64,000 nt of DNA from Ophiodon elongatus (Eukaryota; Chordata; Actinopteri; Perciformes; Hexagrammidae). The stretch is from positions 310,001 through 374,000 of the forward strand of contig JACSYO010000697.1 of assembly GCA_016806645.1 (NCBI GenBank). The letters run 5' to 3'. The notes under the pieces were generated by a model. The model was not told the origin of the DNA, did no database searches, and saw only the letters and a program-made list of their open reading frames with translations. Both the position numbers and the translations under genes were made by a program. The first letter of the stretch is position 1. Each line of letters begins with the position of its first letter. Below are positions 45,546-58,957 of the stretch, piece by piece.

Positions 45546-48500
45546 GTTGTGATATACAGTAAACAGTATATTGTGTAATACATTTGTAGTCTCTGTGTCT
45601 CTGTTTGAACACTTCTGTCTGTATTATTTTGGTTTGGATCCCTTAAAAAATGTTTAGTATCGAAATCCTTTTGATCAGTTTCTGCAAAAAAAGAGTGTTT
45701 CGCTTGTGCTTTAATAGTTTATCGTACACCCACAAGTGATGCAATGTTTTTTTCCCTGTATCAAATTATTTACCTCCAGCCAATCTTTTGAATGTCTTCA
45801 ATCTGCAGCGTAATTGCTCAGAATAAAATACAGGACTTCATTTTTTTTAATATCATTTGGCTCAGTTTTGTTCCATGGTGCTGCCATTCTTTGAAAGAAA
45901 ACTTCTACTCTTTAGTGAGAGTCTAGGAAGCATCATAAATAACTCTCAAGTCTTTTTGAGTATTTGTAGTCCTCGTCAGACTTGATGTGGATGATTTAAT
46001 GTGTCATTTCGAACTGCTTGATGAATGCAGGCCCTGGTCTTTGATGCTACATACTTCTGTTACTGCTACATCTGTTTGTTGAAAGAATCTGAAACCTTCC
46101 CCAAATCTATAAGAAGTTTCTGTGTAGTGATTTGGAATAAGCCATAAGTAGACTGAAAGATCTTCTTTGAGCTGTTAGATTCGCCTCTCTGCCTATTTGT
46201 TTTCATTGTTTATTTATGGAGGAGGGAGGCTCATTAGTCATTCAGTGTGACAGTGTAATGTGTACACAAGAAGTTTGCTCTTTGCCAAAAACCAAAGCAC
46301 AGCTGAAGCTGGCTCACAGCCAAACTTAAAATTGGCTTTACCCTACCAACAGTCAAAATGGCAGTGTTCTTAAAAACATCTTTTTTCATTTATTTTTTTA
46401 AAACCTAGCAAGCACAGTGCCTGAGAGGACTTGTTGTAATCTTTGGCAGATTGGTTGTCCATCTTTAAGTTCCCAGCAACATCTTTAAATAATAGAGAAT
46501 TCAGATTTTTTTTTACTATTAACTTTATTGGCAAATTGCTCGTCTTGATATAATTAATGGTGGTGTATAGGTTTGGCTATTTAACTTGATAAGAAAAAGC
46601 TATAAGGAAGGACTCAAATTAGTCCCACACTGTAGCAATACAGCTGTGAAGTGAGAAGGCTTTTTATAGGCGTTCAGTAAAAGTCCTGTTCAATTTTTGC
46701 ATGGACAGTCACTATCAGGTGAGTGGCAGTCGGAGCACTTGCAAGGCTTGATTGGGTCTGGAACTCTCTTAGTTGAATCAATGGTACAAAAGATGAGGAA
46801 CATTTTCAGAAAAAGTGTGATTCTTAGATTCCAAAGCCAAAGCCTGTGTACAAAAAACCCTGAAGCTAGAAGTCAACTGTGTCTCCAAAGCGACATTTTG
46901 ATACGATGCATCAAAGCGGAAAATTGTGTTGCATGTTTCTCTCGCAGTTGCCAGCGGTTTAAAACAAGTTTGCTTCTGGAAAATAGGTCGATATTGGACG
47001 ACTTCAGCAACTGCTGATACTGAATCAACCTGATAATGCTCCCAATTTATGTTTCTTTCACGGAGCCATCGACATAATTGTAACTGTGGACGAGAGAGGC
47101 TAGATCTTCTGTAAACACAGACACTGTGTACCCTGGTGTTCGTGTTTCTTGTTGTCCTCATGATGACCTCACATCTGAAACCTGTTTATTCAAACTGCAC
47201 TTTGGAGCCGTCGACAGCGTTTCAGATTTCAGATGTTGCACGACTCAAACGCACAACAATTACAGCATTGTAACTCCAGCACTCGTGTCTCATATTGTTC
47301 CCCTCGAAGCATGAAGCGGTCTTCAGGTAAATCCCCGCAGCCACGTTGAGCCAGGAGGTAGTTGGTTATGCTCCAGCAATGTCAACGGAGCGATCCTGGT
47401 AATGAGGTACTAATAGACTCATGATGAGAGCCTTCCTCAGGGAAAGATGAGAGAGGTATGAGTAAATTAGACCGGCTTCTCATTCGTATACGCCCACTTC
47501 TCCTTGTGCACCGCGCACAAACTGACAAAATAGACCCGAGTGCAATGCTGCATGTTTTATGGCATTAGCGTGTGTTGCTAAGCCTCAGTTTTCTTGCTAA
47601 TTGTGTAATTTTTTTGGCATCAATGTGAAATGCCATGGCTGTACAGTATGAGCCCTAATTACAGGCGTATTGCTTGCCTCCAAAACAGGGTAAAGGTGTA
47701 CAAGGGCTCATTTCCCCTTCTGGATGAATACACTGACTCGGTGTGACCTGGTTTGACATCACCAGAAACAAAATATTAGTGCGTATAGTGAGAAAGGAGC
47801 CGTGTTTTGTTGACTAACGCAGGACTAGCCGAGGGGAAAGCATGTGGGGCAGCAGTCGAACAGACACGAGGCCTTATAATACATCAACAAGAGACTTTCT
47901 CTCACAAATTAGTCAATGTTAGTGCTGCTCAGGGTTCTTCTGGAAAGGACCGGCCAGGAGTTTCAAATCTGTGACACATGCTCCAAGCAGTATTAGTTAT
48001 TTCCCCACAAACGTGGGGCAGCTCTGTTACTTCCTGTGTGTTTCTGTGGTGTTTGTGTAATCTTTAACAGTCACCACCCATATCAATGGTGCAGTATGCA
48101 CAGGGATAGGGATATTGAATCACGCAGCATTGCTCAAGGTGATCAAACATCATATTGCAACCAGTATCACAGTGCTGTGTTGACAGACGGATTGCTCATT
48201 TTAATGTGGATATACCTACGTGTTTCTGTGGATCACTCGTTCGTTTACTAGTTTGGATTAAGGCTAATTTATGTTTTTGGAGTACAGTACAGTGAATGTT
48301 TTAAAAGGATATTCGCAAGCTGTTGTGTTACCGAGGCGTTTGCGAAATTCAATTCTCTTTCCCGCTGGAGATTTTCTTCAAATGTGACCTAACAAGGTAT
48401 GACATCTCTTCTTACTGTAACTGAGTTAGGAGGGCTGGTTTTTCTTGGTGTGGAAAGTATTCTGATTTGTTTAATTAAGAATACAAGTGTTTCAAGCTGC

Positions 48501-49284
48501 CTTATAGGTTTGGTACTTGCTTGTAAAATAGTTTGTCTAAGGGCAGCTCTACAAACAACATATTTCTCTGCCCCTTTAAGTGGATCTCCATTCCCACCTA
48601 ATTTTATAATTACTCTTGTTTATACAGAAGGGTAAATCAATCAGGGTGTGTTGGGAACAAGTTCATGTTCTGTCAGGAGAACTTCTCACTCTCTTGAAAG
48701 GACAGCCCAATGCTGCCTTTACCCTTCATACATCTACACAGAAGACGATTATCCATGAGTCATGGAAGTCTGCTAATCCTGTTTACATGTGTTATAGGGA
48801 AAAGGCCTGTGTTTCAGTTCCTTTAGGTATCTGGCAGGAGGTGCTGTGTTTCCCTGGGTCTACTGCAGTACTCCCAATTAACTATGTTGTAATTCATGGA
48901 CAGGAGGACTGAAATCAAAATGAGTAGTTAAAGTATTTTGTGTTGGTATGTAGTTTATTCCTCTATTTTGTCCTGCAAGACATTTGAGTTTGAGAGGAAG
49001 AGTACTATTGGTTTGGCTTTCAACTGCTGTCTGAAGCAGAACCCAGTCTTCTCTCATGAATGCTATCGGGCATACCGTCACTGGGCTTATGTGAGGTTTA
49101 ATGTGAGAAACCAAACTGCAGTATGTGCCGGTTCTTAACCTCCCTTGTGTAAAATGGAAGTCAATGAACTCCTAACTTAAATTAAAACATAACTAGCAAG
49201 ACTAGCCGAGGCTACCTCATGTTACTCTTAGATACTTTTCTTCACTGACATTTTTTTTTTAAATTGCAAAAAAGAAGAGCCGAG

Positions 49285-49622
49285 TTAAAGGTGCAGTGTG
49301 TAGGATTTGGTGGCATCTAGCGGTGAGGTTACATACTGCAACCAAGCCAAGCGCGTAGGAGAACTACTGTGACCGATGTGAAAACCCGAATGGCCCCAAT
49401 CTTTAGCAAGTGTTTGGTTTGTCCGTTCTGGGCTACTGTAGAAACATGGCGGTGGAACACGTCTGAGGACCTGCTCTGTGTGTAGATGTAAACAGCTCAT
49501 TTTAGGTAACCAAAACACTATTCTTCTTATTTTCAGGTGATTGCACACTGAAGAAGAAACTCACGAGTTGGATATTCCATTTCTGCCATTAGATCCCTCT
49601 GAATGCTCCACACCGTTACTTT
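49285..49622 (+). mobile_element. Non-autonomous DNA element (TTAAAGGTGCAGTGTGTAGGATTT family)
   Basis: Begins TTAAAGGTGCAGTGTGTAGG followed by ATTTGGTGGCATCTAGCGGT. It includes TGTTTGGTTTGTCCGTTCTG, GGCTACTGTAGAAACATGGC, TTTCAGGTGATTGCACACTG and ATATTCCATTTCTGCCATTA. I recognise it as one of the most abundant MITE-like repeats in percomorph fishes. The 3' end (CTCCACACCGTTACTTT) is a decayed version of the inverted terminus. Internally deleted relative to the usual form. Confidence 0.87.
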
Positions 49623-50746
49623 GCGATTGGCAGGGAAACCCTGGAGGCTGCAAGCCGTTTGGTCTTTACACGCCGGCGACTTGGCAGCATGTCCTCTCTC
49701 TTTATTTGTGATGTATCGATGAGCAATATATCACGGCGCAGCGCAGGCCTGGAGAACAACATCAGTGTTTCAGAGTCTCTCTCCTGTTTACAGATAGTTT
49801 GTTACATGACTGTTGCCTCCCACTGATGTATTGTGGTTTCCCAGCTGTGTGGGATGCAGTTAGAATGAGATCGAACACCTTGAAATCCACGACCATTCTT
49901 CTCTCCGAACAAGGTGGTGTGTCCCAGTATTTTAGAAAGCAAGCTGATGTCTATGAGCTTTATGTGATAAGAAGAAGGATCGGGACTTGTTGGTCTATTC
50001 TGTGCACAGCATCGATTGCATGTCTGTCCTGGGAGAGGGATCCCTCGTACTTTGCTCTTCCTGAGGTTTCTCTGAGAAAGGGGACGTTTCTCCTCATCTG
50101 AATGGAGGATCCAAGGAAAGAGGGTGTCGTGTGCTGCAGGAGGGTGCAGTGACGCGCTTGTTATGTCTGACTGTGTGGATCATTTGGGTAAAGAGAAAGA
50201 GAGAGCACAGTGGCAATTCAGACATCTTGATTTAGTTCAAAGTAGCTTGTGTCACTTTTCGTGACAGGTGGAGGAGTTCAGTGACCCCGCTGCTGTACGT
50301 TGATGTTGAGCAGCTGATTCACTGTTTTGAACTATTTGAGGTGATTCAGGCATGTGAAGTTTCACGTTTCCTTTTGGGGGTTACCGGGGAACAGATGACT
50401 GCAAGGAGACCGAGGTGGGGACCTGTGACTCAGTGGAGAGGCCACATGTTAGAATTGGCCGGGGGGCAACTGGGGTTCCCCCACAAGCAGCTGGAGGAAC
50501 CTGCTGGTGATGAATGAAGCAGTGACACTCTACCTGCTCCTGGAGTGGAGAGACAACGGAATAATGAATTGATGTTATTTGGAGGTTCTCATGACATTTT
50601 GACAACGCATGTGCTGGGTGTGTTTGTCTGTCTGATTGTTTACAGTATGGTACAGGTGCTCAGGGTGCAACAGTTGTCGGGTTGCCATCCTTGGCAACCA
50701 CTTTTTAATGTATAAAAAATTAGGGACAGCAAACGGCAAAATCTGC

Positions 50747-50851
50747 ACCCTAAAATAAATAAATTTTAAATATTTATTGCCCACATTTTCATGCTACATG
50801 ATGAGTTGTATGTCTCTTCGTTTGTTTGCGAAAAGGGATTGATCTGTCTAA

Positions 50852-50922
<71 letters not shown>

Positions 50923-51052
50923 ACCTCCGGTCTGTCCTAAAGCTGCTTAGACAGATCAATCCCTTTTCGCAAACAAACGAAGAGACATAAAACTCATCAT
51001 GTAGCATGAATAGCATATATATATATATATTTTTAAAAAAAAAATTTTAGGG
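50747..51052. mobile_element. Long palindromic element with AT-repeat centre
   Basis: Arms 50790-50853 and 50945-51008 are inverted copies, 63 of 64 bases identical. They enclose about 30 AT units and a small hairpin AGACCTCCGGTCT. Outside the arms, CCCTAAAAT (about 50747) and ATTTTAGGG (about 51044) are also inverted, so the structure spans about 306 bases. This looks like a foldback or MITE-type element; the near-identity of the arms implies recent origin or gene conversion. Confidence 0.85.
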
Positions 51053-52039
51053 TTCTGTGAAGAACATAACAACAGCTGCAATACTGGTAGTTTGTAATCC
51101 AGGACTTGAGGGTGGACATGTTAACTGAAAACATTAAACTAAAAATTAAATGAAATTAAACATAAACTACTACATGTATTTTTGTCCCGTTACTGTAATT
51201 AAGATTAAATTATTTTATGTCACATTTTTTATCATTAAGCGTATGTGTAACTGCATAGTCTCTTAATTACTCAAAATATAAGGTGACTAAAAATGTCAAC
51301 CATATTTTCAGTTTTGGCAACCAAAAGCGGATGTCCGCTTGCCAGCCTGGTAACCACTTTTAAATGTTAGTTTTGAGCCCTGACGCTGTTTTATTTCCCT
51401 CCAGCACAGCCATTAGCTGAACGAGTTGCACATCTATGCGTGCAGCAGGGAGATGAAAGGCACTTTGATCTGAATTATTTTGAGGTTTCCTCATTGGATT
51501 GAACATATTTAAAAAAATTGAATGTAGGCTATTCTTTGATCAAGGTTTAGTTTCTGACATTGTCTGATTTGAGTTTTAAACATTTGTCTATTTTTAGGTC
51601 TAAATATTATCTGTGTCTCTGCGGGAGTTAAATATGCATGAAAGTATGATTGTTTAAAATAAGAAAGAAATAACTTTTCTCAGGTTCTGGAGTATACTTT
51701 AGGTTTTCTGGCTGTAGTTTGTAGTCTTGTCTGATGCAACAATAGCATCCCGAATACCAGTTTGACTTTTTTTGATTCTGTTGGCATTTGGCCTCAAGTC
51801 TCAAGATAAAGCAGTATGTTTGATGTATGTACGATACTTACATATTTACTTGATATCATTATTCATAAAGGATCGCTATCTGCATATTGATGGCCGAAGA
51901 GCAAAACCTCCTATCTAAAAAATGCACTTTTTTGAGAATACAAAAAAAACCTTGTTGTTTTCTTGCAGAATACTATTTGTTCAGGATACCCAATACATAA
52001 TACAAAATACACAAAAAATAATATATATATGTATAATAA

Positions 52040-52243
52040 TATACAAATTACAGTGCAACAGGACATGCCATCATTCGATGGCCAAAGTGCAAAACCTCCT
52101 ATCTGCAAAATGAAAAAAAGGAAAAGTGCCCTTTGTATATATATATATACAAAAGGCACTTTTCCTGGATCATTTTGCAGATAGGAGGTTTTGCACTTTG
52201 GCCATCGAATTATGGCATGTCCTGTTGCACTGTAATTTGTATA
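52040..52243. mobile_element. Near-perfect 204-base palindrome
   Basis: The left half (TATACAAATTACAGTGCAAC...) is the reverse complement of the right half (...GTTGCACTGTAATTTGTATA) with a few mismatches near the centre and almost no spacer. The centre is TATATATATATA. A third, direct copy of the inner segment (GATGGCC...GCAAAACCTCCTATCT) lies at 51889-51930. Family unknown to me. Confidence 0.85.
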
Positions 52244-52925
52244 TTTGCTCAAAATAAGCAATGAAACATTTATTTATTTAACTTCCGGATTAGTGTGGGC
52301 ACTCTCCTGGCTGAAAAGTAAACAAGACGCTGCTGTTGGATATTTATATGTGACGGAAACGGTGTGTCTGCTCTGGATTTGTGTCTGTCTATCTGTAAGC
52401 CTTCCCTCCTAAACATAGACGCGTCTTAACACTGAGCAGCTGTGCTCACAAATCTCCCTCTCTGTGATTTCTGTGATGAATATGCATAGATTCACTGAGA
52501 TCATCCAAGGCCTCCTGTTATGTAGGGTTAATTGTTTACGCCTTCGTGCATTCCCTTGCTCGTCTCCAGAAAGGCCTTTTCTTTCTATCCTGTTCCAGCT
52601 GCAGGGGCAGCTGACTGCTGCTGAAAGTGAGAATTAGGCATCGAGATTAAGACCAGATGTCAGCCTGTGTGCCATTAGTGATTTTGCTCACCGAGTGTAA
52701 TTACTGATCTTTCCCAGCAGAGGGCCTCACTGTATTATAACGTGGTCCATGTTGTAAATCCACTTTTTACATTCTTATGACCCTGGAAGGGAGGAGGTGT
52801 GTGTTGCCTTTTTCACTTTGATTCAACGGAGTGTGGTTCATTCCAAATGTGACGTTTCATTACATGTTGCATTAGCATTATTTAAGTCTCAGAAGCTGCT
52901 ACTGGTAAACTGGAAACAGTTTTCA

Positions 52926-52926
<1 letters not shown>

Positions 52927-52968
<42 letters not shown>
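52927..52968. repeat. (ATT)n microsatellite
   Basis: Fourteen ATT units. Confidence 0.96.
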
Positions 52969-55495
52969 GCACACGGTTTAGTAAACTGAAACCATTTCTC
53001 CCAAAGTTGTATTAAAGTGAAAATGTTTGCAGTTCTGTTACTTACTCTTATTGGAGTCACGTGGTTATATTGTTATGTTTGTCATATTGTCTACTGTCCT
53101 GTAGATAGTTTGTGTAACTAAGGATTGTGGCCATTAGAGGGCAGTGTTGGATTTTGGCCATAACATCGAGCATCTCTGTGGACATTGTATTTATAGTTAG
53201 CAGATTTGCTCCATTAAAATATATAGATCACTCCTGTTACAGAGTGTGGCAAACGGATTCATGAATCTGTTTGTCTGTGGGAGGAGGGGTTTAAGGTACT
53301 TTGACTCGGACGATGTTGTACACTCGTCCTAACGGCACATTTTGTGATACCGTTTTTCCCTTTGGATGCTTGTTGCGTCATCAAACCAGGTAAGTGGCAT
53401 GTAAGTGCATGTTTCCCTTAGAAAATAAAAAGCCTCGTCTCTACCGAGAGTCGGAGGATGACTGGGTGCATTTCACCTTGAGGTGTTTACAGTAGAATCT
53501 GGCCCACAACAGGGAACGTTTCTCCCGACTGTCTTGCTGCTTCTCACACAGCTGCATGCTCACTCAGTGTTTATGCATGTGTCCCAGGCTACTGCAGAGA
53601 CGGTTTCTGTTTAATCGCTTTTGCAGTTCTGTGTAGTTTCACCTCCTGTTTCAGGAAAAGTGGCCATCATTTGTCCTCCGTTTTTTATTTTGTTTTTGCA
53701 GTTCAGTCAGCGCGGTTGAACCATTCACCCAAGTCACTCTCTCCATTCTTTCCAAGTTACCCCCCCCACCTCCTCTTTCCTATAATCTATGTGTTTGTCA
53801 GGAAGTTGATGCATTGCTTTGTGACCCTTATAACTCTACACCTGACACATGCAGCTGTTGGTCAGAGGACAGTACCCAGGAGGGGGCTGCAGCCGAGAAA
53901 TTTACAACAGATTTTCATGGAGCTTGTTTGTTTGAAACAATACCGTCCCTATACAGTTGTCGTCAATGAGCTGGCCCCGACTGCTGGGCTGTAGGCGTGC
54001 TGAGCTGTAAAGTAACAGGATTCAAACCCCGACAGAAGTAGCTTGTTGTTCTTTTTCTCAGAGGGTTTGAGTAATGCAGCTGCACCTATAAAAACAGCAG
54101 TGTGGGGTGTGTGTGGGGGGGGGGTGGGGGGACTTGAGAGGAGACACTCCCTGTAAAAGTAATGCAAATGCGGCCTTTCCCTGGGATTAGTCTGTTTTAT
54201 AGAGCAAATATAAGTTTGGGAAATTGTCATACTTCAGCCTGTCACAGAATTAGACGCCGTTGATCTGAACGAGGAGGGTAGATGACAAGAGGAAAGATAC
54301 ACGAACGTGTCAAACTGCCATTGAGTCACTGGCTCAGATGACTGCCCAGCACTGAAAGCTGTCCTCAATTTGTCATCCGTGCCGTCCCCCTGCACACGCC
54401 CAGCCCTTGTTCTAGAGTGGCATTGATTGCCCCCATTTCAAATGTGGATTAACAGGGTGTTATATTAGTGTTGAATCAGGATTTGGTGAAGCTCAGTGGA
54501 GAGACAGAGTTTGGGATGCACTCCTATTTTATTTATTAGCAGTACTCACAAGTTTATCTGCACCGTACACTAAAAATAGCCAATGGGTAAAAACTGGCCT
54601 CTCGAGCGTTTATGAGGTACAAATACAGTCGTACGGCCGTTATTCTCCCTGCACTATTTTGAAGCCTGTTGACATACATGGAAGGTCAAATATCTCGAAT
54701 GCCGCGATGAAGCTAAATGCATATGACAATCACGTCCTGTGTCAGTGTTTTTCAAGATGGCCACTGCTTCTCTGTGTACATCTGTTAGCTTGGATTAGGC
54801 TTGCTGGAGGCAGCAGTCGGGCTGGAGTTTTGAAGCTGTAGCCAATCCATTTCTTCAAGGATCAAGCATTCAGCGTGACGTCTGATTAGTTTGCTGTTGT
54901 GTCTGCACAGATGTTTTTTTTTTTTGGGGGGGGGGGGGGGGTCGTGTCTATATGGAACTTCTGTCTTCTGTAAAGTTTTTGCAATTGCTGATATTTTGCA
55001 GTACCATTTTACTCCGTTTACCGAATACAGATAACGCATCTGAAAGAGTAAGTGCACAGCAAAGGTGTCAATGAGATCACCAAAAGGTAGCCCGTAGAAC
55101 AGATGAGGTCACTTCCTGTATTTTCACTTCTACTTCACATGCCTGAAACTGTAGACGGGATCATGTGATGCAACAGTGTTTGTTTAGTCATCTGCCGATA
55201 GCTTTCCTGCAGTCTGATGAGGACAATATTTGACAACCCACAGCACATGATGAGTGTTTTTGCGCTTATTGCCAGAGAGCTCATCTGGTTAAAAAAAGAA
55301 AGAAAAAAAAGCCGGAGAAAATTATGATTGCAATTACCAAATGTACATTTAATTGTTATGTAACTCTCATGTCACAGTAAATACCACCCTCTGTGATTAC
55401 AGGCGCTGAGTCTTTTATTAAGTGTAAACAAAAACTGTTTTGTTTCTAAATTCCAACACGGATAACTTTCTGAAGTCATACACTCATATTGACAT

Positions 55496-55498
<3 letters not shown>

Positions 55499-55564
<66 letters not shown>
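55499..55564. repeat. (TC)n microsatellite
   Basis: About 33 TC units followed by CTGAGTAT variants. Confidence 0.97.
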
Positions 55565-55570
<6 letters not shown>

Positions 55571-56008
55571 CTCTCTCTCTGAGTATCTCTCTGAGTATCT
55601 CGTTCTGTCACTCTCATGGCTGACCCACTTCTGTTGGTCATCTTTTCTGTAATCAGTTGGACCGATGTCTGAGTGAGGCAGTGCTGCCTCGTCTCTCTGC
55701 TCACGCTAGCAGCTATCTTTGCCTGGGGACTAGAGGAACTAGAGCTTAACAGATCCTTTATCGGTTTTCATTACAGTGTCAGTTTATAGCTGCCATTCTC
55801 TCAGTCGCTATGTCGATGCATGTCAATTACATTATTTTTCCTTCAGCTGCAATTGTGGTTGTGGCTTTTTCCTCCCACTCCAGCGTGTCCATATCTTCTC
55901 CTGCTGAAGTTCTGGATGATGGACAGATCAATAACACCCATCACCAAGGGTGGTATTATTTGTTTGAGGCTGTGGTTGACGGGATTGGATTTTGCTCCTA
56001 TATTGAGG

Positions 56009-56009
<1 letters not shown>

Positions 56010-56068
<59 letters not shown>
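56010..56068. repeat. (CA)n microsatellite
   Basis: About 29 AC units, followed at 56101-56155 by a second imperfect CA/CG-rich tract. Confidence 0.97.
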
Positions 56069-56070
<2 letters not shown>

Positions 56071-56439
56071 CTCTCTGTCACACACTCTTTGTCAGAGTGA
56101 CACACGAACACACACACACACACGCGCAGACGCACGCACGCGGACACATACACAATCACTGTAAAGAAACTTTCCATGACATTATTGGTTTCATCAGAAG
56201 TAGGACAAAGCAGGAGCCCGGCCCTCTGGCAGGCTTCTGAGCATGCTCAGCACTGCTGAAGGCGACGTAGTGGGTCAAAAACTTGTTCTACTACTACCAA
56301 CCACCACATTTCTCTGTGTCTCTGTCACCGCACAGACTCAATGATCCATTCGAAGAGGGCGCACGACAAGATGCCACTTGTGTTTCACTGTTATTGTCGT
56401 TCTCATTATTGGTTCTCTGCGGATTATTTTGCAGTTTAA

Positions 56440-56600
56440 TCAATTCACCTTTTGGTCGATACAAATGTGAGAAAATGCCCATCATCATTTCACGAAGGAC
56501 AACGAAAACAATAAAAGCTTTGGCGCTTTGTCTTGAAAAAGTACTGAAACGTTGAATTGGTTATCTAAATAGTTGCAGATTGATTATCGTAGCTAAAGAT
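56440..56600 (+). mobile_element. Fragment of the GGGCTGC-family repeat, internally deleted
   Basis: Shows ATCAATTCACCTTTTGGTCG, AAATGTGAGAAAATGCCCAT and then GTTATCTAAATAGTTGCAGA TTGATTATCG. The central CATTTGAGAAGCTGGAACC part is missing. Confidence 0.6.
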
Positions 56601-58857
56601 AGATTTAGTCTGCAGGTCAGTTATATCTGCTTTGTTTAGTGGATTTGTGGTATTTTGTGGGAAAGATGAAAGATGAGAGGCGATGAAGGTGAGAGAGCGG
56701 CAAACCCAGGTGGATAATATCAGGTCAGATGACCTCTCCCATCACAATGTGGCTGGAATTCAAGAAAAAAACCAAGACAGCAGGAGAGCACGACCACGAA
56801 GCCGTCACAGCCTCTGGGACCTAATTTTATTGTAAATACTAGCCGCATACTATACTAATCTTTTTAGGATACAGGTTTTTTTTTCTGTTGGTATATGTAC
56901 ACGCAACCAATGTCGTTTACCAGCTTACCATTAACAGTAAATTATATCATACAGAAGCAACTTTAGAATTCCAGTTAAAATAAACTTTAACAGGGAAAAT
57001 GCAAGATGTCTCTCTAAAGATGCACTTTTTTAGATTATTGTTTGTTTTTTCATTTCTTGAATTGCCTTACCCCCATTCATAAATTATTTAATTTTATTGC
57101 AACAGTGAGCAGCTGCTCCATTTCCCCTGTGCACTGCATTCAAACATTAATTTAGCATCCACACTGCATATTGGAAACCTGCTTAGAATCGCTAGGTGCT
57201 ATGGCACTGCATGTGGCACAGTCTACCTTTTTAATGGATATAAATACAGACATAAACTTGTACTTAAACAGCAGTTACAGCCACAACACAGAGACAGGTA
57301 AGATGCATCCCTCACTCAGGCCTCTACAATGGCCATTCAGTTGCTGTAGTACCTTACACTCTCTCTGACTCTCACAACTAGCAACACTCTCATCTTGTCC
57401 CAGCATGGAGTTGCACCTGTTGAAGCGATGCTGCGGCTGTGATGAACTAATTCCAAAGAAATTCTTTCATTTCAGTTCTTTGTTCCCATTCATTGGCATT
57501 GAGGCAATTAGCTTGGTCTTCAAATAAGTAGGTGTCATAAAACGTTTTACTGGGCTTTTCAAACGTGACAGCATAAACATTCTAAATGGGCCCCTTTTGT
57601 ATCTGATGTTGCAATGTTTGTTAATGTCGTCGCTGACAGGAAGCAAACTTGGTCGGAAGCTGTCGCCCTAGCAACATAATTGCAATAGAGAGGTCTGTAT
57701 AGCGGCTACTGGTTTTGTCGTCCCTGAACAGTTGAGTTGAATATGGGACAAGACGGTGTTCACTTAATTCTGTAGCAATGAAGGAGATACTTGTGAGAGA
57801 AAAGGGGCCTTTGTAGCCGGTAAATAGTTTCCCTGGCTGTGATGAATGGAACTGTCTCATTAACTGAGAAGGAAAAGTTACGATTGTTTAGAAGGGAGAT
57901 CAATGTTTTCTTATCCTTTATTACACGCAGACACACATTGCCTCAGGTCTGGTGGAGCAGACTAGATCTCATTCATAGCTTAAAGTTGGTCTCAGCTCCA
58001 GTGCTGGACTGTTTATAGTCGCCTTTCTGCGCGACACAGGCGGATTCTGCATCTGAAGGCTCCTCTCCTTCATCAGTCTGAAACTAAAACGTAACCTCAG
58101 GAGGAGGGAAATGAGCTGATAGAAGGGGTGATGATACATGCTGCGCTGTGCTTCTCCATTGCTGTATAATCAGTTTTGGTATTTGGTTATGGAGGCTCCC
58201 CGTGTATGTGGACGGGGGTTGGTGTTATTGGCTCTATCAAATCAGCACCATGCCCTACATTATCCACTCCCAACAGGCTCATTACACCCAAAGACAAGCG
58301 TTGACACATTCAGTAGGCTCACAGTGAACTGTGTGCATCTTTTTATGTGTACTCTGCTCGCTGGGAGGGAGGGAGGCCTGACTTGGAACACTTGAGCATT
58401 TATCTGGAGGACGTGCGAGTGGACTTGAGAGGGTCTGTGCAGTTTTCAGCATTGTGTTTTATTATTGGGAATTAGAGGCCACGGTTTGTCATGCATTCAG
58501 AGTTATTATTATTATTGTTATTAGAGACTGCATATGGTTGTGCCACAGTTATGTCTTCTGCTGACCACGTCCTTGATATTCTTATTATGTTCCGCAACTC
58601 AACACGTTGCGAAACAATGTATGTCTACTCTGTCTTTAAAGTAAGCCACCATAATGTTCTCATACACCCACTTCATATGAAGGACGTGCATATCTACTGA
58701 ACTGGACTCATGAATGTCGACCCACGTTTGACCCAGTTACTGCTTCCTCAGGTTAATCCCTAGTCGTTACTGCCCATAGACTCTGTAGTTGTAGAACTGC
58801 GTACATTACAGCAAACCCACAGAATTACATGTACCCTACCAAACAACGTCTCAGTTT

Positions 58858-58957
<100 letters not shown>

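Larger units (their letters stand above)
40685..49284 (+). other. Presumed plekha5 intron 3, part 2
   Basis: It contains a GT repeat at 40685-40737, a GC-richer stretch at 40790-41060, a 61-base hairpin at 41347-41407, an unidentified minus-strand frame pair at 43723-44042 and a reverse interspersed repeat at 45262-45545. No exon recognised. Confidence 0.55.

Noticed and set aside
49285..49622. ATGGCGG motif and splice-like TTTTCAG inside this stretch as a promoter or exon
   Set aside because: The whole stretch is a recognised dispersed repeat, in which these words are normal.
53671..53994. 107-codon plus-strand frame ending QYRPYTVVVNELAPTAGL
   Set aside because: The last part looks protein-like but there is no family match and no splice context; kept out as chance.
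57261..57300. Acceptor-exon-donor look-alike CAG|CCACAACACAGAGACAG|GTAAGA considered for plekha5 exon 4
   Set aside because: It does not encode the HNERKVTCKHP continuation and is only a few codons long.
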